Of a stretch of 64,000 nt of DNA, positions 1-10,589 are shown in pieces. Under the pieces are notes generated by a model that was not told the DNA's origin, ran no database searches, and saw nothing but the letters and a program-made list of their open reading frames with translations. Position numbers and translations under genes: made by a program. The DNA is from Paucimonas lemoignei (lineage in GTDB: Bacteria; Pseudomonadota; Gammaproteobacteria; Pseudomonadales; Pseudomonadaceae), in NCBI GenBank assembly GCA_900475325.1, contig LS483371.1:806001-870000 (forward strand), in the 5' to 3' direction. The stretch's first letter is position 1. The number at the start of each line of letters is the position of its first letter.

Positions 1-358
1 CTTCGGCCACTTCCTGGATCGCCGTGTGCAACGGCAGATTCAGCTCGTGGGCGGGCACGTAGCCGGAAATCAGCTTGAGCACTACGTCGCCGCGATCCTG
101 CCGCCTTTGTCGCACCAGCACCCAATAGTCGCGGCCCTGCCAGTTGAGCGTCAGGCGCACTGAGACGCCGAGGTTGGCAAGTTCGGTGGAGAAGCGTTCG
201 GTGTCGGACACTTCGATCTTCCGGCGGCGTTGCAGAGTCTGGGTAAAGTTGAGCGGCATGCCGATGCTTTGGTAGTTCAGGCCCTCAGGGGTGGCTTCGA
301 CATATAACGGCAGGGTTTTGAAGTTACTGGGATTCTTACGAATCAGGGTTCGCGGCAT
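1..358 (-). CDS. Conserved pseudomonad protein, N-terminal part (cut by window edge)
   Basis: The frame opens at ATG (minus strand, base 358) and stays open to base 1, giving at least 119 residues. The peptide begins MPRTLIRKNPSNFK and contains WQGRDYWVLVRQRRQDRGD around residues 75-93. It has no signal peptide or membrane helix in the visible part. I recognise it as a protein conserved in Pseudomonas that databases often label 'metal ABC transporter ATPase', but no Walker A motif is visible here, so that label is not supported by this segment. It lies downstream of the aldo/keto reductase on the same strand with a 36-base gap, so it may be the last gene of that unit. Function unknown. Confidence 0.75.
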   Translation of the reverse strand, partial: MPRTLIRKNPSNFKTLPLYVEATPEGLNYQSIGMPLNFTQTLQRRRKIEVSDTERFSTELANLGVSVRLTLNWQGRDYWVLVRQRRQDRGDVVLKLISGYVPAHELNLPLHTAIQEVAE

Positions 359-394
359 ATCGGCTCCTTCTTGCGTTGGGGTCGGCCGCCTACA

Positions 395-1210
395 TCAGGC
401 TGGACGGCGAATCACGGCAGCGGCAGTCGCCACGTTATGGACCAGATGCAACGGATTGATGGTCCCGACAATAGCACTGGCAACGCCGGGGTGCTCAAAC
501 AGCAGTTCGAAACTGGCCTGGACGGCATCGACGCCAGGGCTCAGGCACACATGTCCGCTGGCCAAGGCTTTTTTGACCAGAATGCCTTTGCCGTGTGCAG
601 CAGCGTAGTCCAGTACTGGCTTTTCGCTTTGCTCGTTGAGGTTGTAAGTGACCATGGCGCAATCGCCGTCGCGCAATGCCAGCAGGCCTCCCTCGACGGT
701 TTTGCCGGAAAAGCCGAAGCCACGAATCTTGCCCTCGCGCTTGAGGTCAGCCAGTGCTTGATAGACGTCGCTGTCATTAAGAATGGCCAGATCATTGCCA
801 TCCGAATGCACCAGCACCAAATCCAGGAAATCAGTTTCCAGACGTTTCAGGCTGCGCTCCACCGACATCCGGGTGTGCGCGGCGCTGAAGTCATGGCTTG
901 ACTGGCCCTGCTCGAACTCTTCACCGACCTTGCTGACAATCACCCAGTCCTGTCGCTGACCGCGCAACAGGGGCCCCAGGCGTTCTTCGCTGTTGCCGTA
1001 GGCGGGCGCGGTATCGATCAGGTTGATGCCCATGTCCCGGGCCATTTTCAGGAGCATCTGCGCCTGCGTATCGTCCGGGATCACGAAACCGTTGGGGTAT
1101 TTGACGCCCTGATCGCGGCCCAGCTTGACGGTGCCCAGGCCCAGTGGCGAAACGCTCAGCCCGGTACTGCCCAGCGGGCGATGGAGTTCGTGAAGGGTCT
1201 TTACACTCAT
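395..1210 (-). CDS. Aldo/keto reductase
   Basis: A 271-residue NAD(P)H-dependent oxidoreductase of the aldo/keto reductase superfamily (TIM barrel). The catalytic tetrad is visible: Asp66 and Tyr71 in LIDTAPAYG, Lys94 in VSKVG and His135 in LVHSDG. The length is slightly short of the usual 280-330 residues because loops near the C-terminus are compact, but no core element is lost. Its ATG overlaps the stop of the upstream FAD oxidoreductase by 4 bases (ATGA), so the two are translationally coupled and probably work on related substrates. The substrate cannot be read from sequence. Confidence 0.9.
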   Translation of the reverse strand: MSVKTLHELHRPLGSTGLSVSPLGLGTVKLGRDQGVKYPNGFVIPDDTQAQMLLKMARDMGINLIDTAPAYGNSEERLGPLLRGQRQDWVIVSKVGEEFEQGQSSHDFSAAHTRMSVERSLKRLETDFLDLVLVHSDGNDLAILNDSDVYQALADLKREGKIRGFGFSGKTVEGGLLALRDGDCAMVTYNLNEQSEKPVLDYAAAHGKGILVKKALASGHVCLSPGVDAVQASFELLFEHPGVASAIVGTINPLHLVHNVATAAAVIRRPA

Positions 1211-2388
1211 GGCAGCAGTTCATCCCAGGCAGGTATGGCCATCGGTGGTGTCGGCAGGCCTTTGAGTGACGGTTGTGGCGTCGGGTGGACTTCGTCGTAG
1301 GACAGCGCCGCCAGGACCCGGTCGGAAAAGTCCGGCGCCAGTGCCAGCTTGGTCGGCCAGCCCACCATCAAACGGTTTTGCACGCTGAGGAAGGCGTTGT
1401 CAGGTCGCACCAGCCCGGATTGTGCCGGTTCTGCGCGATCAACCCGCAAGGTTGCCCACTCGACCTGACTCAGATCGATCCACGGCAACAAAGTGCCAAG
1501 TTCTTTTTTAACCGCGGCGACTTGCTGGTCCGGGGTACGGGCGACGCCGTCAGCCTCGGCCACATCGCCGCCCACGTACCACACCCATTGCCCATTGGCG
1601 GCTGGGTGAGTGGTGACTGTCAGGCGCGGTTTCGGTCCGCCGCCCAGGCAGTGGGCGTACAGCGGTTTCAGGCTCGGGCCCTTGGCGAGCACCATGTGCA
1701 GCGGGCGACGTTGCATGGCAGGTTGCGCCACACCGAGTTTCTGCAGCAGCTCGGCATTGCCTGCGCCCGCGCAAAGCACAACGCGCTGGGCAAAGATGTC
1801 CATGCCGTCGACCCGCAGGCCCACCAAGTCTTCGCCATCGACCAGCGGCTCCAGATCGGTGCCCGCCAGCAGGCTGCCGTTGGCCAACTCGGCCAGGCGT
1901 TCGATCAGGCTCGGAACGTCAATCACCAGCTCGGCCAGGCGGTACACCTTGCCTTTGAATTTGGGGTCTTGCAGAGCAGGGGGCAGGTCAGCGCCTTTGA
2001 CTTGATCGACACGGCCGCGCACGGCCTTGCTGGCAAAGAAACTGGTGAGGTTGCCAGCGATCGTGCCGGGCGACCACAGGTAGTGGGCTTCGGAGAGCAG
2101 GCGCACGCCGGACAGGTCCAGCTCGCCAGTGCCCGCCAGGGCTTCACGCCAGCGGCGCGGCATGTCGGCAATGGCTTCCGAGGCGCCGGAAAGCGCACCG
2201 TGCAACGCGTATTTGGCACCGCCGTGGATGATGCCTTGCGACTTCAGACTTTGCCCGCCGCCCAGGCTGGCGTTTTCCACCAGCACGGTGGAGAACCCTT
2301 GGCGACGCAAGCGGGCATTGAGCCAGAGACCAGCAACGCCGGCACCGACGATTACAACGTCAGTGGAAATTACGGAAGGCATGGGCAC
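1207..2388 (-). CDS. NAD(P)/FAD-dependent oxidoreductase (DAO family)
   Basis: A 393-residue flavoprotein. The Rossmann dinucleotide-binding motif VVIVGAGVAG lies at about residues 11-20, followed by an acidic residue (VLVE, about residue 38) that binds the ADP ribose. A second cofactor segment, VVLCAGAGNAELL, is in the middle, as in D-amino-acid oxidase/glycine oxidase relatives. No signal peptide, so cytoplasmic. It is first in a two-gene unit with the aldo/keto reductase. The start is the second position of a MPMP sequence; either methionine could be used. Substrate unknown. Confidence 0.85.
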   Translation of the reverse strand: MPMPSVISTDVVIVGAGVAGLWLNARLRRQGFSTVLVENASLGGGQSLKSQGIIHGGAKYALHGALSGASEAIADMPRRWREALAGTGELDLSGVRLLSEAHYLWSPGTIAGNLTSFFASKAVRGRVDQVKGADLPPALQDPKFKGKVYRLAELVIDVPSLIERLAELANGSLLAGTDLEPLVDGEDLVGLRVDGMDIFAQRVVLCAGAGNAELLQKLGVAQPAMQRRPLHMVLAKGPSLKPLYAHCLGGGPKPRLTVTTHPAANGQWVWYVGGDVAEADGVARTPDQQVAAVKKELGTLLPWIDLSQVEWATLRVDRAEPAQSGLVRPDNAFLSVQNRLMVGWPTKLALAPDFSDRVLAALSYDEVHPTPQPSLKGLPTPPMAIPAWDELLP

Positions 2389-2431
2389 CTCTGTGGCGGG
2401 AAGAATGGCGCCATTATAAAGGAACGGGTTT

Positions 2432-2764
2432 TCAATGCCCGGCGGTTTTCGAGAACAACTGAATCACGACCACCCCAGCCACGATCAAACCCATCCCCAG
2501 CATGGCTGGAATATCGAGCTTCTGCCCGTAGATGAAAAACGCAGCAATGCTGACCATCACAATTCCCATGCCCGCCCAGACCGCATAGGCCACGCCAACC
2601 GGGATGGTACGCACCACCAGAATCAGCATCCAGAAGGCAATGGCATAGCCGCAGATGACCAGCAGCAGCGGGAGTGGCGTGCTAAAGCCTTTGACGGCCT
2701 TCATCGAGACCGTGCCAATGACCTCGGCGCAAATGGCGATTGCCAGCAGATAGTAGGCAGACAT
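2432..2764 (-). CDS. SMR-family small multidrug efflux protein (EmrE-like)
   Basis: A 110-residue inner-membrane protein with four hydrophobic helices, the standard SMR length. The essential proton- and drug-binding glutamate is Glu14 in helix 1 (CAEVIGT). Helix 3 carries the family signature YAVWAGMGIV. The sequence tracks E. coli EmrE closely, including the C-terminal end near LFSKTAGH, so a quaternary-cation/drug:proton antiporter of the EmrE subtype is more likely than the SugE/Gdx guanidinium type. It functions as a dual-topology homodimer in this family. Single gene, divergent from waaA. Confidence 0.9.
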   Translation of the reverse strand: MSAYYLLAIAICAEVIGTVSMKAVKGFSTPLPLLLVICGYAIAFWMLILVVRTIPVGVAYAVWAGMGIVMVSIAAFFIYGQKLDIPAMLGMGLIVAGVVVIQLFSKTAGH

Positions 2765-2928
2765 GGGTTAACTCCTTTTATAGGCTGCGCATTCTAGACC
2801 TTCTGGTGATGGGTTAATTCGGTGGGTGCCGGATTTCGTATCGGAGCTGTTGGCAGTGGCGCTCAATTGTGGGGGCTCTATGCCTGCAATCCTTTCGAAT
2901 CACACCACAAAGTCTGGAGGATCGCGGA

Positions 2929-3024
2929 CCTGTGGGAGCGAATTTATTCGCGAAGGGGTCAGTACATTCGACGCTTCTCTATCGACCTTGGCATTGTCTT
3001 CGCGAATGAATTCGCTCCCACAGG
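2929..3024. repeat. REPIN-like inverted repeat, family A (GTGGGAGCGAATT)
   Basis: CCTGTGGGAGCGAATTTATTCG at the left end (2929) is mirrored by CGAATGAATTCGCTCCCACAGG at the right end (3024), with about 50 bases between. It occupies the 333-base divergent gap between the EmrE-like gene and waaA; apart from it and the presumed promoters I see nothing else there. The same unit recurs at 14212, 21041, 21207 and 34729. Confidence 0.85.
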
Positions 3025-3097
3025 TATCGCATTGCAGTTCCAACCTCTGCATTTTGTTTGATTGGCGCAGACCCAATGGCTGATAAACTCCGCGCCC

Positions 3098-4369
3098 ATG
3101 AATAGAACTCTCTATACCCTGCTGTTTCATCTGGGCCTGCCGTTGGTGGCCCTGCGACTCTGGCTGCGTGGGCGCAAGGCGCCTGCTTATCGACAGCGCA
3201 TCGGCGAGCGGTTCGCTCTGGGTTTGCCCGCCATGCAGCAGGGCGGTATCTGGGTGCATGCGGTGTCCGTGGGTGAAAGCATCGCCGCCGCGCCGATGAT
3301 TCGCGCGCTTCTGGCACGTTATCCACAGTTGCCGATTACGGTGACCTGCATGACACCCACCGGCTCGGAGCGAATCAAGGCGTTATTCGCCAATGAGCCG
3401 CGCATCCAGCACTGCTACCTGCCTTACGATTTGCCGTGGGCGGCGGGGCGTTTTCTGAACCATGTGCGCCCGGTGATCGGCGTGATCATGGAGACCGAGC
3501 TGTGGCCCAACCACATTCATCAATGTGCCAAACGCAACATTCCCGTGGTGCTGGCCAATGGGCGTTTGTCCGAGCGCTCCGCCCGCGGCTATGCGCGTTT
3601 CGCCAGGTTGACCCGGCCGATGCTGAGCGAGATGAGCCTGCTCGCCGTGCAGACGGAAATTGAAGCCAAGCGCTTTCGTGACCTTGGGGCGCGGCCTGAA
3701 TGCGTGACAGTCACGGGGTCGATCAAGTTTGACCTGACCATCGATCCGCAATTGCTGGCCAGTGCCGCTCAGTTGCGTGAGCAGTGGCATACCACTGGGC
3801 GTCCGGTATGGATCGCGGCCAGCACCCATGCCGGTGAGGATGAAAGTATTCTGTCGGCGCATCGTCAGTTGCTGGCGAGCCATCCCGATGCGTTGCTGAT
3901 TCTGGTGCCGCGCCATCTTGAGCGTTTCAACAGCATGTATCAGTTGGCGGTGCAGCAGGGTTTTGTGACCGTGAAACGTTCATCAGCGCAGCCTGTGACA
4001 CCGCAAACGCAGGTATTGCTGGGCGATACCATGGGCGAATTGCTGTTCCTGTACGCCTTGGCTGATGTGGCTTTCGTCGGTGGCAGTCTGGTGCCAAACG
4101 GCGGGCATAACCTGCTGGAGCCTGCGGCACTGGCAAAGCCGGTATTGAGCGGCCCGCACCTGTTCAACTTCCTGGAAATCGCCGCGATGCTGCGCGATGC
4201 CCAGGCGTTGACTGAAATCACCGATGCCCGGAGCCTGTCGGTTGCTGTGCAGCGTTTGTTTGATCAACCGCTATTGGCCCAGGAGATGGCCGATGCCGGG
4301 TTGCGGGTGATGAGGGCCAATCAGGGTGCTTTGCAGCGGTTATTGGATGGGATAGGGCGATTGATTTAA
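3098..4369 (+). CDS. waaA: 3-deoxy-D-manno-octulosonic acid (Kdo) transferase
   Basis: WaaA/KdtA transfers Kdo residues from CMP-Kdo to lipid IVA, the first step of LPS inner-core building, at the cytoplasmic face of the inner membrane. The 423-residue product has an N-terminal hydrophobic anchor (about residues 4-22) and the conserved catalytic glutamate Glu60 in HAVSVGE. The GT30/GT-B C-terminal nucleotide-sugar segment FVGGSLVPNGGHNLLEPA is present. I chose the ATG at 3098 (MNRTLYTLLFHLGLP) over an in-frame start 36 bases upstream because family members begin exactly there. Convergent with tolC. Confidence 0.95.
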   Translation: MNRTLYTLLFHLGLPLVALRLWLRGRKAPAYRQRIGERFALGLPAMQQGGIWVHAVSVGESIAAAPMIRALLARYPQLPITVTCMTPTGSERIKALFANEPRIQHCYLPYDLPWAAGRFLNHVRPVIGVIMETELWPNHIHQCAKRNIPVVLANGRLSERSARGYARFARLTRPMLSEMSLLAVQTEIEAKRFRDLGARPECVTVTGSIKFDLTIDPQLLASAAQLREQWHTTGRPVWIAASTHAGEDESILSAHRQLLASHPDALLILVPRHLERFNSMYQLAVQQGFVTVKRSSAQPVTPQTQVLLGDTMGELLFLYALADVAFVGGSLVPNGGHNLLEPAALAKPVLSGPHLFNFLEIAAMLRDAQALTEITDARSLSVAVQRLFDQPLLAQEMADAGLRVMRANQGALQRLLDGIGRLI

Positions 4370-4398
4370 TACTAGGCAGGATTGCCTGACGCTATTCC

Positions 4399-4490
4399 CG
4401 TGGGACCGGCTTTAGCCGGGAAGGCGGCATTTCAGGCGATAAATATGGTTTGAAGATACTGGCCTCTTCCCGGCTAAAGCCGGTCCCACG
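4399..4490. repeat. Paired palindrome, family B (GTGGGACCGGCTTTAGCC)
   Basis: CGTGGGACCGGCTTTAGCCG at the left end is inverted as CGGCTAAAGCCGGTCCCACG at the right end, with about 40 bases between. It sits between the convergent waaA and tolC genes where it could also act as a transcription barrier. The second copy of this family is at 49736. Confidence 0.85.
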
Positions 4491-4518
4491 TCGTCATCAC
4501 AGATCAACGCTCAGCTAA

Positions 4519-5958
4519 TCAACGCTGCGGCGGTCTTTCGAAGTTCTTCTTTGCCGCCGCTGCCAGGTCTGGTGGCAGGAAGTCTTTATCCGGGTTGTAG
4601 TCGGGTTTGAGGTAGCGCGACAGGTCCTGCAAGTCGCCTGGGCTCAGGGTGCCCGCCGCCTGCTTCAAGCGCAGGTTGTCGAGGATGTAGTCGTAGCGGG
4701 TGTTGTTGTAATCGCGCACCGATGCATACAACTGGCGCTGGGCATCCAGCACGTCGACGATGTTGCGAGTGCCGACCTGATAGCCGATTTCCGTGGCCTC
4801 CAGCGCGCTCTGGTTGGAGATGATCGACTGTTTGCGAGCCTGGACCTGCTCCACGTCGGTGTTCACCGCCCGGTGCAGGTTGCGGGTGTTTTCCACCACC
4901 TGACGACGCAAACCTTCGCGCCGCTGCTCGCTCTGGCTCAGCCGTGAATAGGCCTCGCGGACCTGCGAACTGGTCAGGCCGCCACTGTAGATCGGGATAT
5001 TGACCTGCAAGCCGATGGTGCGCTGCTCCACGTCGCCGCGATAACTCTGCCCGGTGTAGTTGGGGTTACTGAAACCCAAGGCGTCGTTGTCGCCACGCTG
5101 ATATTGAGCCACTGCGTCCACCGTAGGTGCGTGCCCGGCCTTGCGCTGGCGCAGGGTTTCTTCGGCCGCACTGACTGCGTAGTTGCTGGCCAGCAGGTTG
5201 AGGTTCTGCTGCGCGGCGGTGTCCACCCAAGCCTTGGCGTCGTTGGGCACGGGTGCCAGAACTGGCAGGGTGTGGACGATGCCCTCGATGGCGTTGTATT
5301 CGCGATTGGTCAGGGTGACCAGCGCCTGAAACGCATCATCGACCTGACGCTTGGCGATGATCCGGTTGGCGCGGGAAGTGTCATAACTGGCCTGGGCCTG
5401 CAGCACGTCGGTCTTGTCGGAAAGGCCAACATCAAAGCGCTCGTTAGCCTGATCCAGCTGGCGCCTGAAGGCTGCTTCTTCGGCCTTGGTAGAGGCCAGA
5501 TTGTCCTGGGCGCGCAGCACGGTGAAGTAGTCCTGGGCACTTTGCAGGATCAGGTTCTGTTCGGTGGCAGACAACTCCAGCGCGGCCTGTTCGTTGACGG
5601 CTTGCGCGGCCTGTAACTGGAACCAGCGGTCGGCGCGGAAAATCGGCTGGCTCAACGTAGCCTGGTACACCGTGCCGCTGCGGGTCGCGGTGATGTTGGG
5701 CTGGTTGATGCTGGTCCGGGTGTTGTTCACGTCGGCCCCGGCGGACAGGTTCGGCAGCAAGCCAGCACGGGCCTGGGGCACCACTTCCTTGCGTGCGGCG
5801 TAATCAGCGCGAGCAGCGGCGAGGTCCGCGTTGTTGTCCACGGCCTCCTGATACACATTGACCAGCCCGGTCTTGGTAGGAAGCGGCAAATCTGCAGCCC
5901 ACGCGCTCGCGCTGCAAGCACATGAAACAGCCACAGCCAATGAAAGTTTGCGCAGCAT
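4519..5958 (-). CDS. tolC: TolC family outer membrane channel protein
   Basis: Outer-membrane/periplasmic tunnel protein that pairs with type I secretion and RND or MFP-coupled efflux systems. A signal peptide (residues 1-22, ending ACSASAWAA) precedes DLPLPTKTG. The OEP repeats are visible as two long helical stretches rich in Ala/Gln with TDVLQAQASYD (first) and RNIVDVLDAQRQLYASVRDYN (second, split here as RNIVDVLDAQRQ and LYASVRDYN), the hallmark of TolC rather than OprM. Length 479 residues is normal. The start at 5958 is preferred over an in-frame start 78 bases upstream because AGGGAAAG lies just before it and the signal peptide then starts at Met1. No lipobox. Confidence 0.92.
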   Translation of the reverse strand: MLRKLSLAVAVSCACSASAWAADLPLPTKTGLVNVYQEAVDNNADLAAARADYAARKEVVPQARAGLLPNLSAGADVNNTRTSINQPNITATRSGTVYQATLSQPIFRADRWFQLQAAQAVNEQAALELSATEQNLILQSAQDYFTVLRAQDNLASTKAEEAAFRRQLDQANERFDVGLSDKTDVLQAQASYDTSRANRIIAKRQVDDAFQALVTLTNREYNAIEGIVHTLPVLAPVPNDAKAWVDTAAQQNLNLLASNYAVSAAEETLRQRKAGHAPTVDAVAQYQRGDNDALGFSNPNYTGQSYRGDVEQRTIGLQVNIPIYSGGLTSSQVREAYSRLSQSEQRREGLRRQVVENTRNLHRAVNTDVEQVQARKQSIISNQSALEATEIGYQVGTRNIVDVLDAQRQLYASVRDYNNTRYDYILDNLRLKQAAGTLSPGDLQDLSRYLKPDYNPDKDFLPPDLAAAAKKNFERPPQR

Positions 5959-6084
5959 GGTGCTTTCCCTGTTCATCAATAGTTTTGCCGGGTCTAAGGT
6001 CGAGACAAGCCTGCGAGTGTAGTGCTTGGGGGGCATTGCAACAATCCGGCAAATCGGCCATTTATCCAGCGTTTGAAAACGGGC

Positions 6085-6114
6085 TTGGCGTTTGGCGCCC
6101 GTCCCGACTAGACT
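6085..6114 (+). promoter_or_regulatory. Probable sigma70 promoter of thiC
   Basis: TTGGCG (6085-6090) and TAGACT (6109-6114) with an 18-base spacer. Transcription would begin around 6121, just ahead of the TPP riboswitch. Assignment is by motif only. Confidence 0.45.
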
Positions 6115-6123
6115 GGCGTCGTT

Positions 6124-6211
6124 CTTGTCGGGGTGCCTTGCTTTGAGGCTGAGATCGGTTAAACCGGATCCCGTTGAACCTGATCAGGTTAGCGCCTGCG
6201 TAGGGAACAAG
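6124..6211 (+). promoter_or_regulatory. TPP (thiamin pyrophosphate) riboswitch
   Basis: The conserved thi-box elements are all present: GGGGTGCC near the 5' side, GCTGAGA at about 6148-6154, CCTGATCAGG around 6179, and the 3' element GCGTAGGGAAC. Closing stem P1 is formed by CTTGT (6124-6128) and ACAAG (6207-6211). It lies about 170 bases upstream of thiC. In Gram-negative bacteria this element represses thiC when thiamin pyrophosphate is abundant, by terminating transcription or hiding the ribosome site; the expression platform between 6212 and 6380 is not obvious to me. Confidence 0.95.
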
Positions 6212-6272
6212 ATTTCTCGTCTCCCGGCGAGTCCTCTTGAGTGTCGTCCGGGGTCGATTGTTCAAAAAATGA

Positions 6273-8270
<1,998 letters not shown>

Positions 8271-8277
8271 GCCGCAA

Positions 8278-8355
8278 GCGGCAAGCTACAAGCTTCAAGT
8301 AGAAGCAGATCTGCTTTTGCTTCTGACTTGTGGCTTGCAGCTTAAAGCTTGCCGC
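8278..8355. repeat. Palindromic repeat, family D (GCGGCAAGCT)
   Basis: GCGGCAAGCT (8278-8287) is inverted as AGCTTGCCGC (8346-8355), with inner arms CAAGT/ACTTG and AGAAGCA/TGCTTCT, so the whole 78 bases can fold as one hairpin between thiC and the transporter gene. No strong T-run follows, so it is not a clear terminator. Partial copies lie near 32784-32806 and 33008-33046. Confidence 0.7.
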
Positions 8356-8376
8356 TGTTTCAGAATGAGACTACCT

Positions 8377-9666
8377 ATGACCACCCCAAGCACCTACTCC
8401 CCTGATTCCCCCGTCCCCGCTTCCAAACGCGTCTTCGGCGGGCGGGATCTGTTTTCTTTGTGGTTCTCCCTCGGCATCGGCCTGATGGTCCTGCAAACCG
8501 GTGCGTTGTTGGCGCCGGGGCTGGGCATGTCGGGTTCTCTGCTGGCGATTTTTCTGGGCACACTGGTTGGCGTTCTGCTGCTCGCGGCGGTTGGCGTGAT
8601 TGGCAGCGACACCGGCCTCTCGTCCATGGCTGCGCTGAAACTCAGCCTGGGCAGCAAAGGCGCGTCGTTGCCTGCGCTGCTCAACCTGCTGCAATTGGTG
8701 GGCTGGGGCTCGTTCGAAATCATCGTCATGCGCGATGCCGCCAGCTTGCTGGGCAGCCGTGCCTTTGGTGAAGGCAGTTTGTGGACCAGCCCGTTGCTCT
8801 GGACGCTGTTTTTCGGTGGCTTGGCGACCCTGCTTGCAGTCAGCGGACCACTGACCTTTGTGCGGCAGATTCTGCGCAAATGGGGCATCTGGCTGCTATT
8901 GGCCGCGTGTATCTGGTTGACCTGGAATCTGTTCGCCAAGGCCGACCTGACTGCGCTCTGGGCTCAGGCCGGTGATGGTTCGCTGCCATTCGCTGTGGGC
9001 TTCGACATCGCTATCGCCATGCCGCTGTCGTGGCTGCCGTTGATTGCCGATTACTCGCGTTTCGGCAAACGGGCGAAAAACGTTTTTGGCGGCACCGCAC
9101 TGGGCTTCTTCATCGGTAATTTCTGGCTGATGAGCCTGGGCGTGGCCTACACCCTGGCGTTTGCGCCAAGCGGTGAGGTCAACGCGCTGCTGCTGGCATT
9201 GGCGGGGGCTGGGTTGGGTATTCCGCTGCTGTTGATTCTGCTCGACGAGTCGGAAAACGCCTTTGCCGATATTCACTCGGCGGCGGTGTCCAGCAGCATG
9301 CTGTCACGGGTGAAGGTCGAGCACCTGGCGTTGGCGATTGGCGTGATCTGCACCTTGATCGCCTGCTTCGCACCGCTGGCGCAATACCAGAACTTCCTGC
9401 TGCTGATCGGCTCGGTGTTCGCGCCGCTGTTCGGCGTAGTGCTGGTGGACCACTTCATCCTGCGCAGGCGCAGCAGTCAGGCAGCCATGGTGGGCTTTCG
9501 CGGGATGACCTTGCTGGCCTGGTTGGGCGGGGTGAGCACCTATCACCTACTGGCCAATCTTTACCCGGATATCGGCGCAACACTGCCAGCACTGATAGTG
9601 GCTGGCGTGTTGCAACTGCTGCTGGGCAAAAACCTCAACCGCGACCGGGGAACAGTTCCGGTTTGA
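8377..9666 (+). CDS. cytX: Probable hydroxymethylpyrimidine transporter CytX (NCS1 family)
   Basis: A 429-residue protein with about twelve hydrophobic segments of the purine/cytosine permease (NCS1) family, for example LFSLWFSLGIGLMVLQ near the N-terminus and IAMPLSWLPLIADYSRF in the middle. It lies directly downstream of riboswitch-controlled thiC, which is the context on which the CytX/HMP assignment in thiamin regulons rests; uptake of the pyrimidine precursor would complement ThiC. Transport specificity is inference. The ATG at 8377 (MTTPSTYSP) is preferred to an in-frame start 60 bases upstream that lies inside the palindromic repeat. Its 3' end overlaps the convergent lipoprotein gene by 32 bases. 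Confidence 0.85.
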   Translation: MTTPSTYSPDSPVPASKRVFGGRDLFSLWFSLGIGLMVLQTGALLAPGLGMSGSLLAIFLGTLVGVLLLAAVGVIGSDTGLSSMAALKLSLGSKGASLPALLNLLQLVGWGSFEIIVMRDAASLLGSRAFGEGSLWTSPLLWTLFFGGLATLLAVSGPLTFVRQILRKWGIWLLLAACIWLTWNLFAKADLTALWAQAGDGSLPFAVGFDIAIAMPLSWLPLIADYSRFGKRAKNVFGGTALGFFIGNFWLMSLGVAYTLAFAPSGEVNALLLALAGAGLGIPLLLILLDESENAFADIHSAAVSSSMLSRVKVEHLALAIGVICTLIACFAPLAQYQNFLLLIGSVFAPLFGVVLVDHFILRRRSSQAAMVGFRGMTLLAWLGGVSTYHLLANLYPDIGATLPALIVAGVLQLLLGKNLNRDRGTVPV

Positions 9667-10381
9667 GGATGCCATTGAGCTGTGGATAAGGAATCTTCAG
9701 CTCAATGTGGCCCATGGAGTACGGCGCGATGGTGTCCACTTGATACTTGAGGATGAACGCGCCGTAAGTCAGGGCAAAGTGCGGGGTGCGCTTGAAGGGC
9801 CAGTTCTTCATGAACTCTGGGTCTTCATTCATCTTGGTCGACAGCAACCAGCCCTGATGGGCCAGTTCGGCTTTCTGCCAGAACTCGGCTTCCTTGCCGG
9901 GGACAATCATGTCCGCCAGGGTCAGCACTTTCTGTTGCTGGCGTGAGTAGTTGATGAACGCCCGGCCTGGCTCGCCATGGGCGCCGCCGGTATCCAGATA
10001 GCTCGACAGCTCGACGACCACGATACCGTCATGCTGCTCGCGTACCTTGGCTTGCAGGTAGCTGGCGTTGCGGCCCTGGGAGTTGCGCAGGTACTGATCC
10101 TGGTAATCCTTGAGCGTTGCGGCGGCCGGAGCAGTGGAATCCGTGCGGGTCAGTTGCAGCAATGTTTTCTGCACGATGGCGTCCAGCTTGGGCTCATCGG
10201 CAAAGTGCACGGTATCGATATTCACCAGCGGGCAATCGGCGCTGGTGCAGCCTGGCTTGATCAGTTCGGATGCATCGCGCTGGACTTGCAGCGGCGCACG
10301 GAAATTAGGTTGGAACAGGCTCTGACAAGCGCCCAGCATGAGTGCCAGGCAAGCCAGTGAAGCGATCCTCAATAACGACAT
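9635..10381 (-). CDS. RsiV/DUF3298 family lipoprotein
   Basis: A 248-residue envelope lipoprotein. The signal peptide MSLLRIASLACLALMLGAC ends in a lipobox with Cys19 as the acylated residue. The C-terminal half resembles DUF3298 (RsiV/PdaC-type) domains: SSYLDTGGAHGEPGR and a later FALTYGAFILKYQVDTIAPYS region, here split as FALTYGAFILKY and DTIAPYS. In Bacillus the related RsiV ectodomain binds lysozyme, but whether this Pseudomonas protein does is unknown. The ATG at 10381 follows AAGGATC, a reasonable ribosome site, and starts the signal peptide; a start 21 bases upstream is rejected. Overlaps the convergent cytX end. Confidence 0.82.
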   Translation of the reverse strand: MSLLRIASLACLALMLGACQSLFQPNFRAPLQVQRDASELIKPGCTSADCPLVNIDTVHFADEPKLDAIVQKTLLQLTRTDSTAPAAATLKDYQDQYLRNSQGRNASYLQAKVREQHDGIVVVELSSYLDTGGAHGEPGRAFINYSRQQQKVLTLADMIVPGKEAEFWQKAELAHQGWLLSTKMNEDPEFMKNWPFKRTPHFALTYGAFILKYQVDTIAPYSMGHIELKIPYPQLNGILKPELFPGRG

Positions 10382-10589
10382 GTTGATCCTTTGCGAGGGC
10401 AATGAAGACGGTTACGTTGTTCGAGTTCAGGCTGCTTGGACTGCAAACAGGAACATCGGTTCGCCACTGGGCGGATTAGAGTTCGTTTCGCTAGTGGCCG
10501 TCTACCCTGCATCTTCAAGGGGGCTGCATCTGATTGGCGATGCGCGTTAGGATGGCGTCACGTTACGATTTGCCCGAAGCGAGAACCCC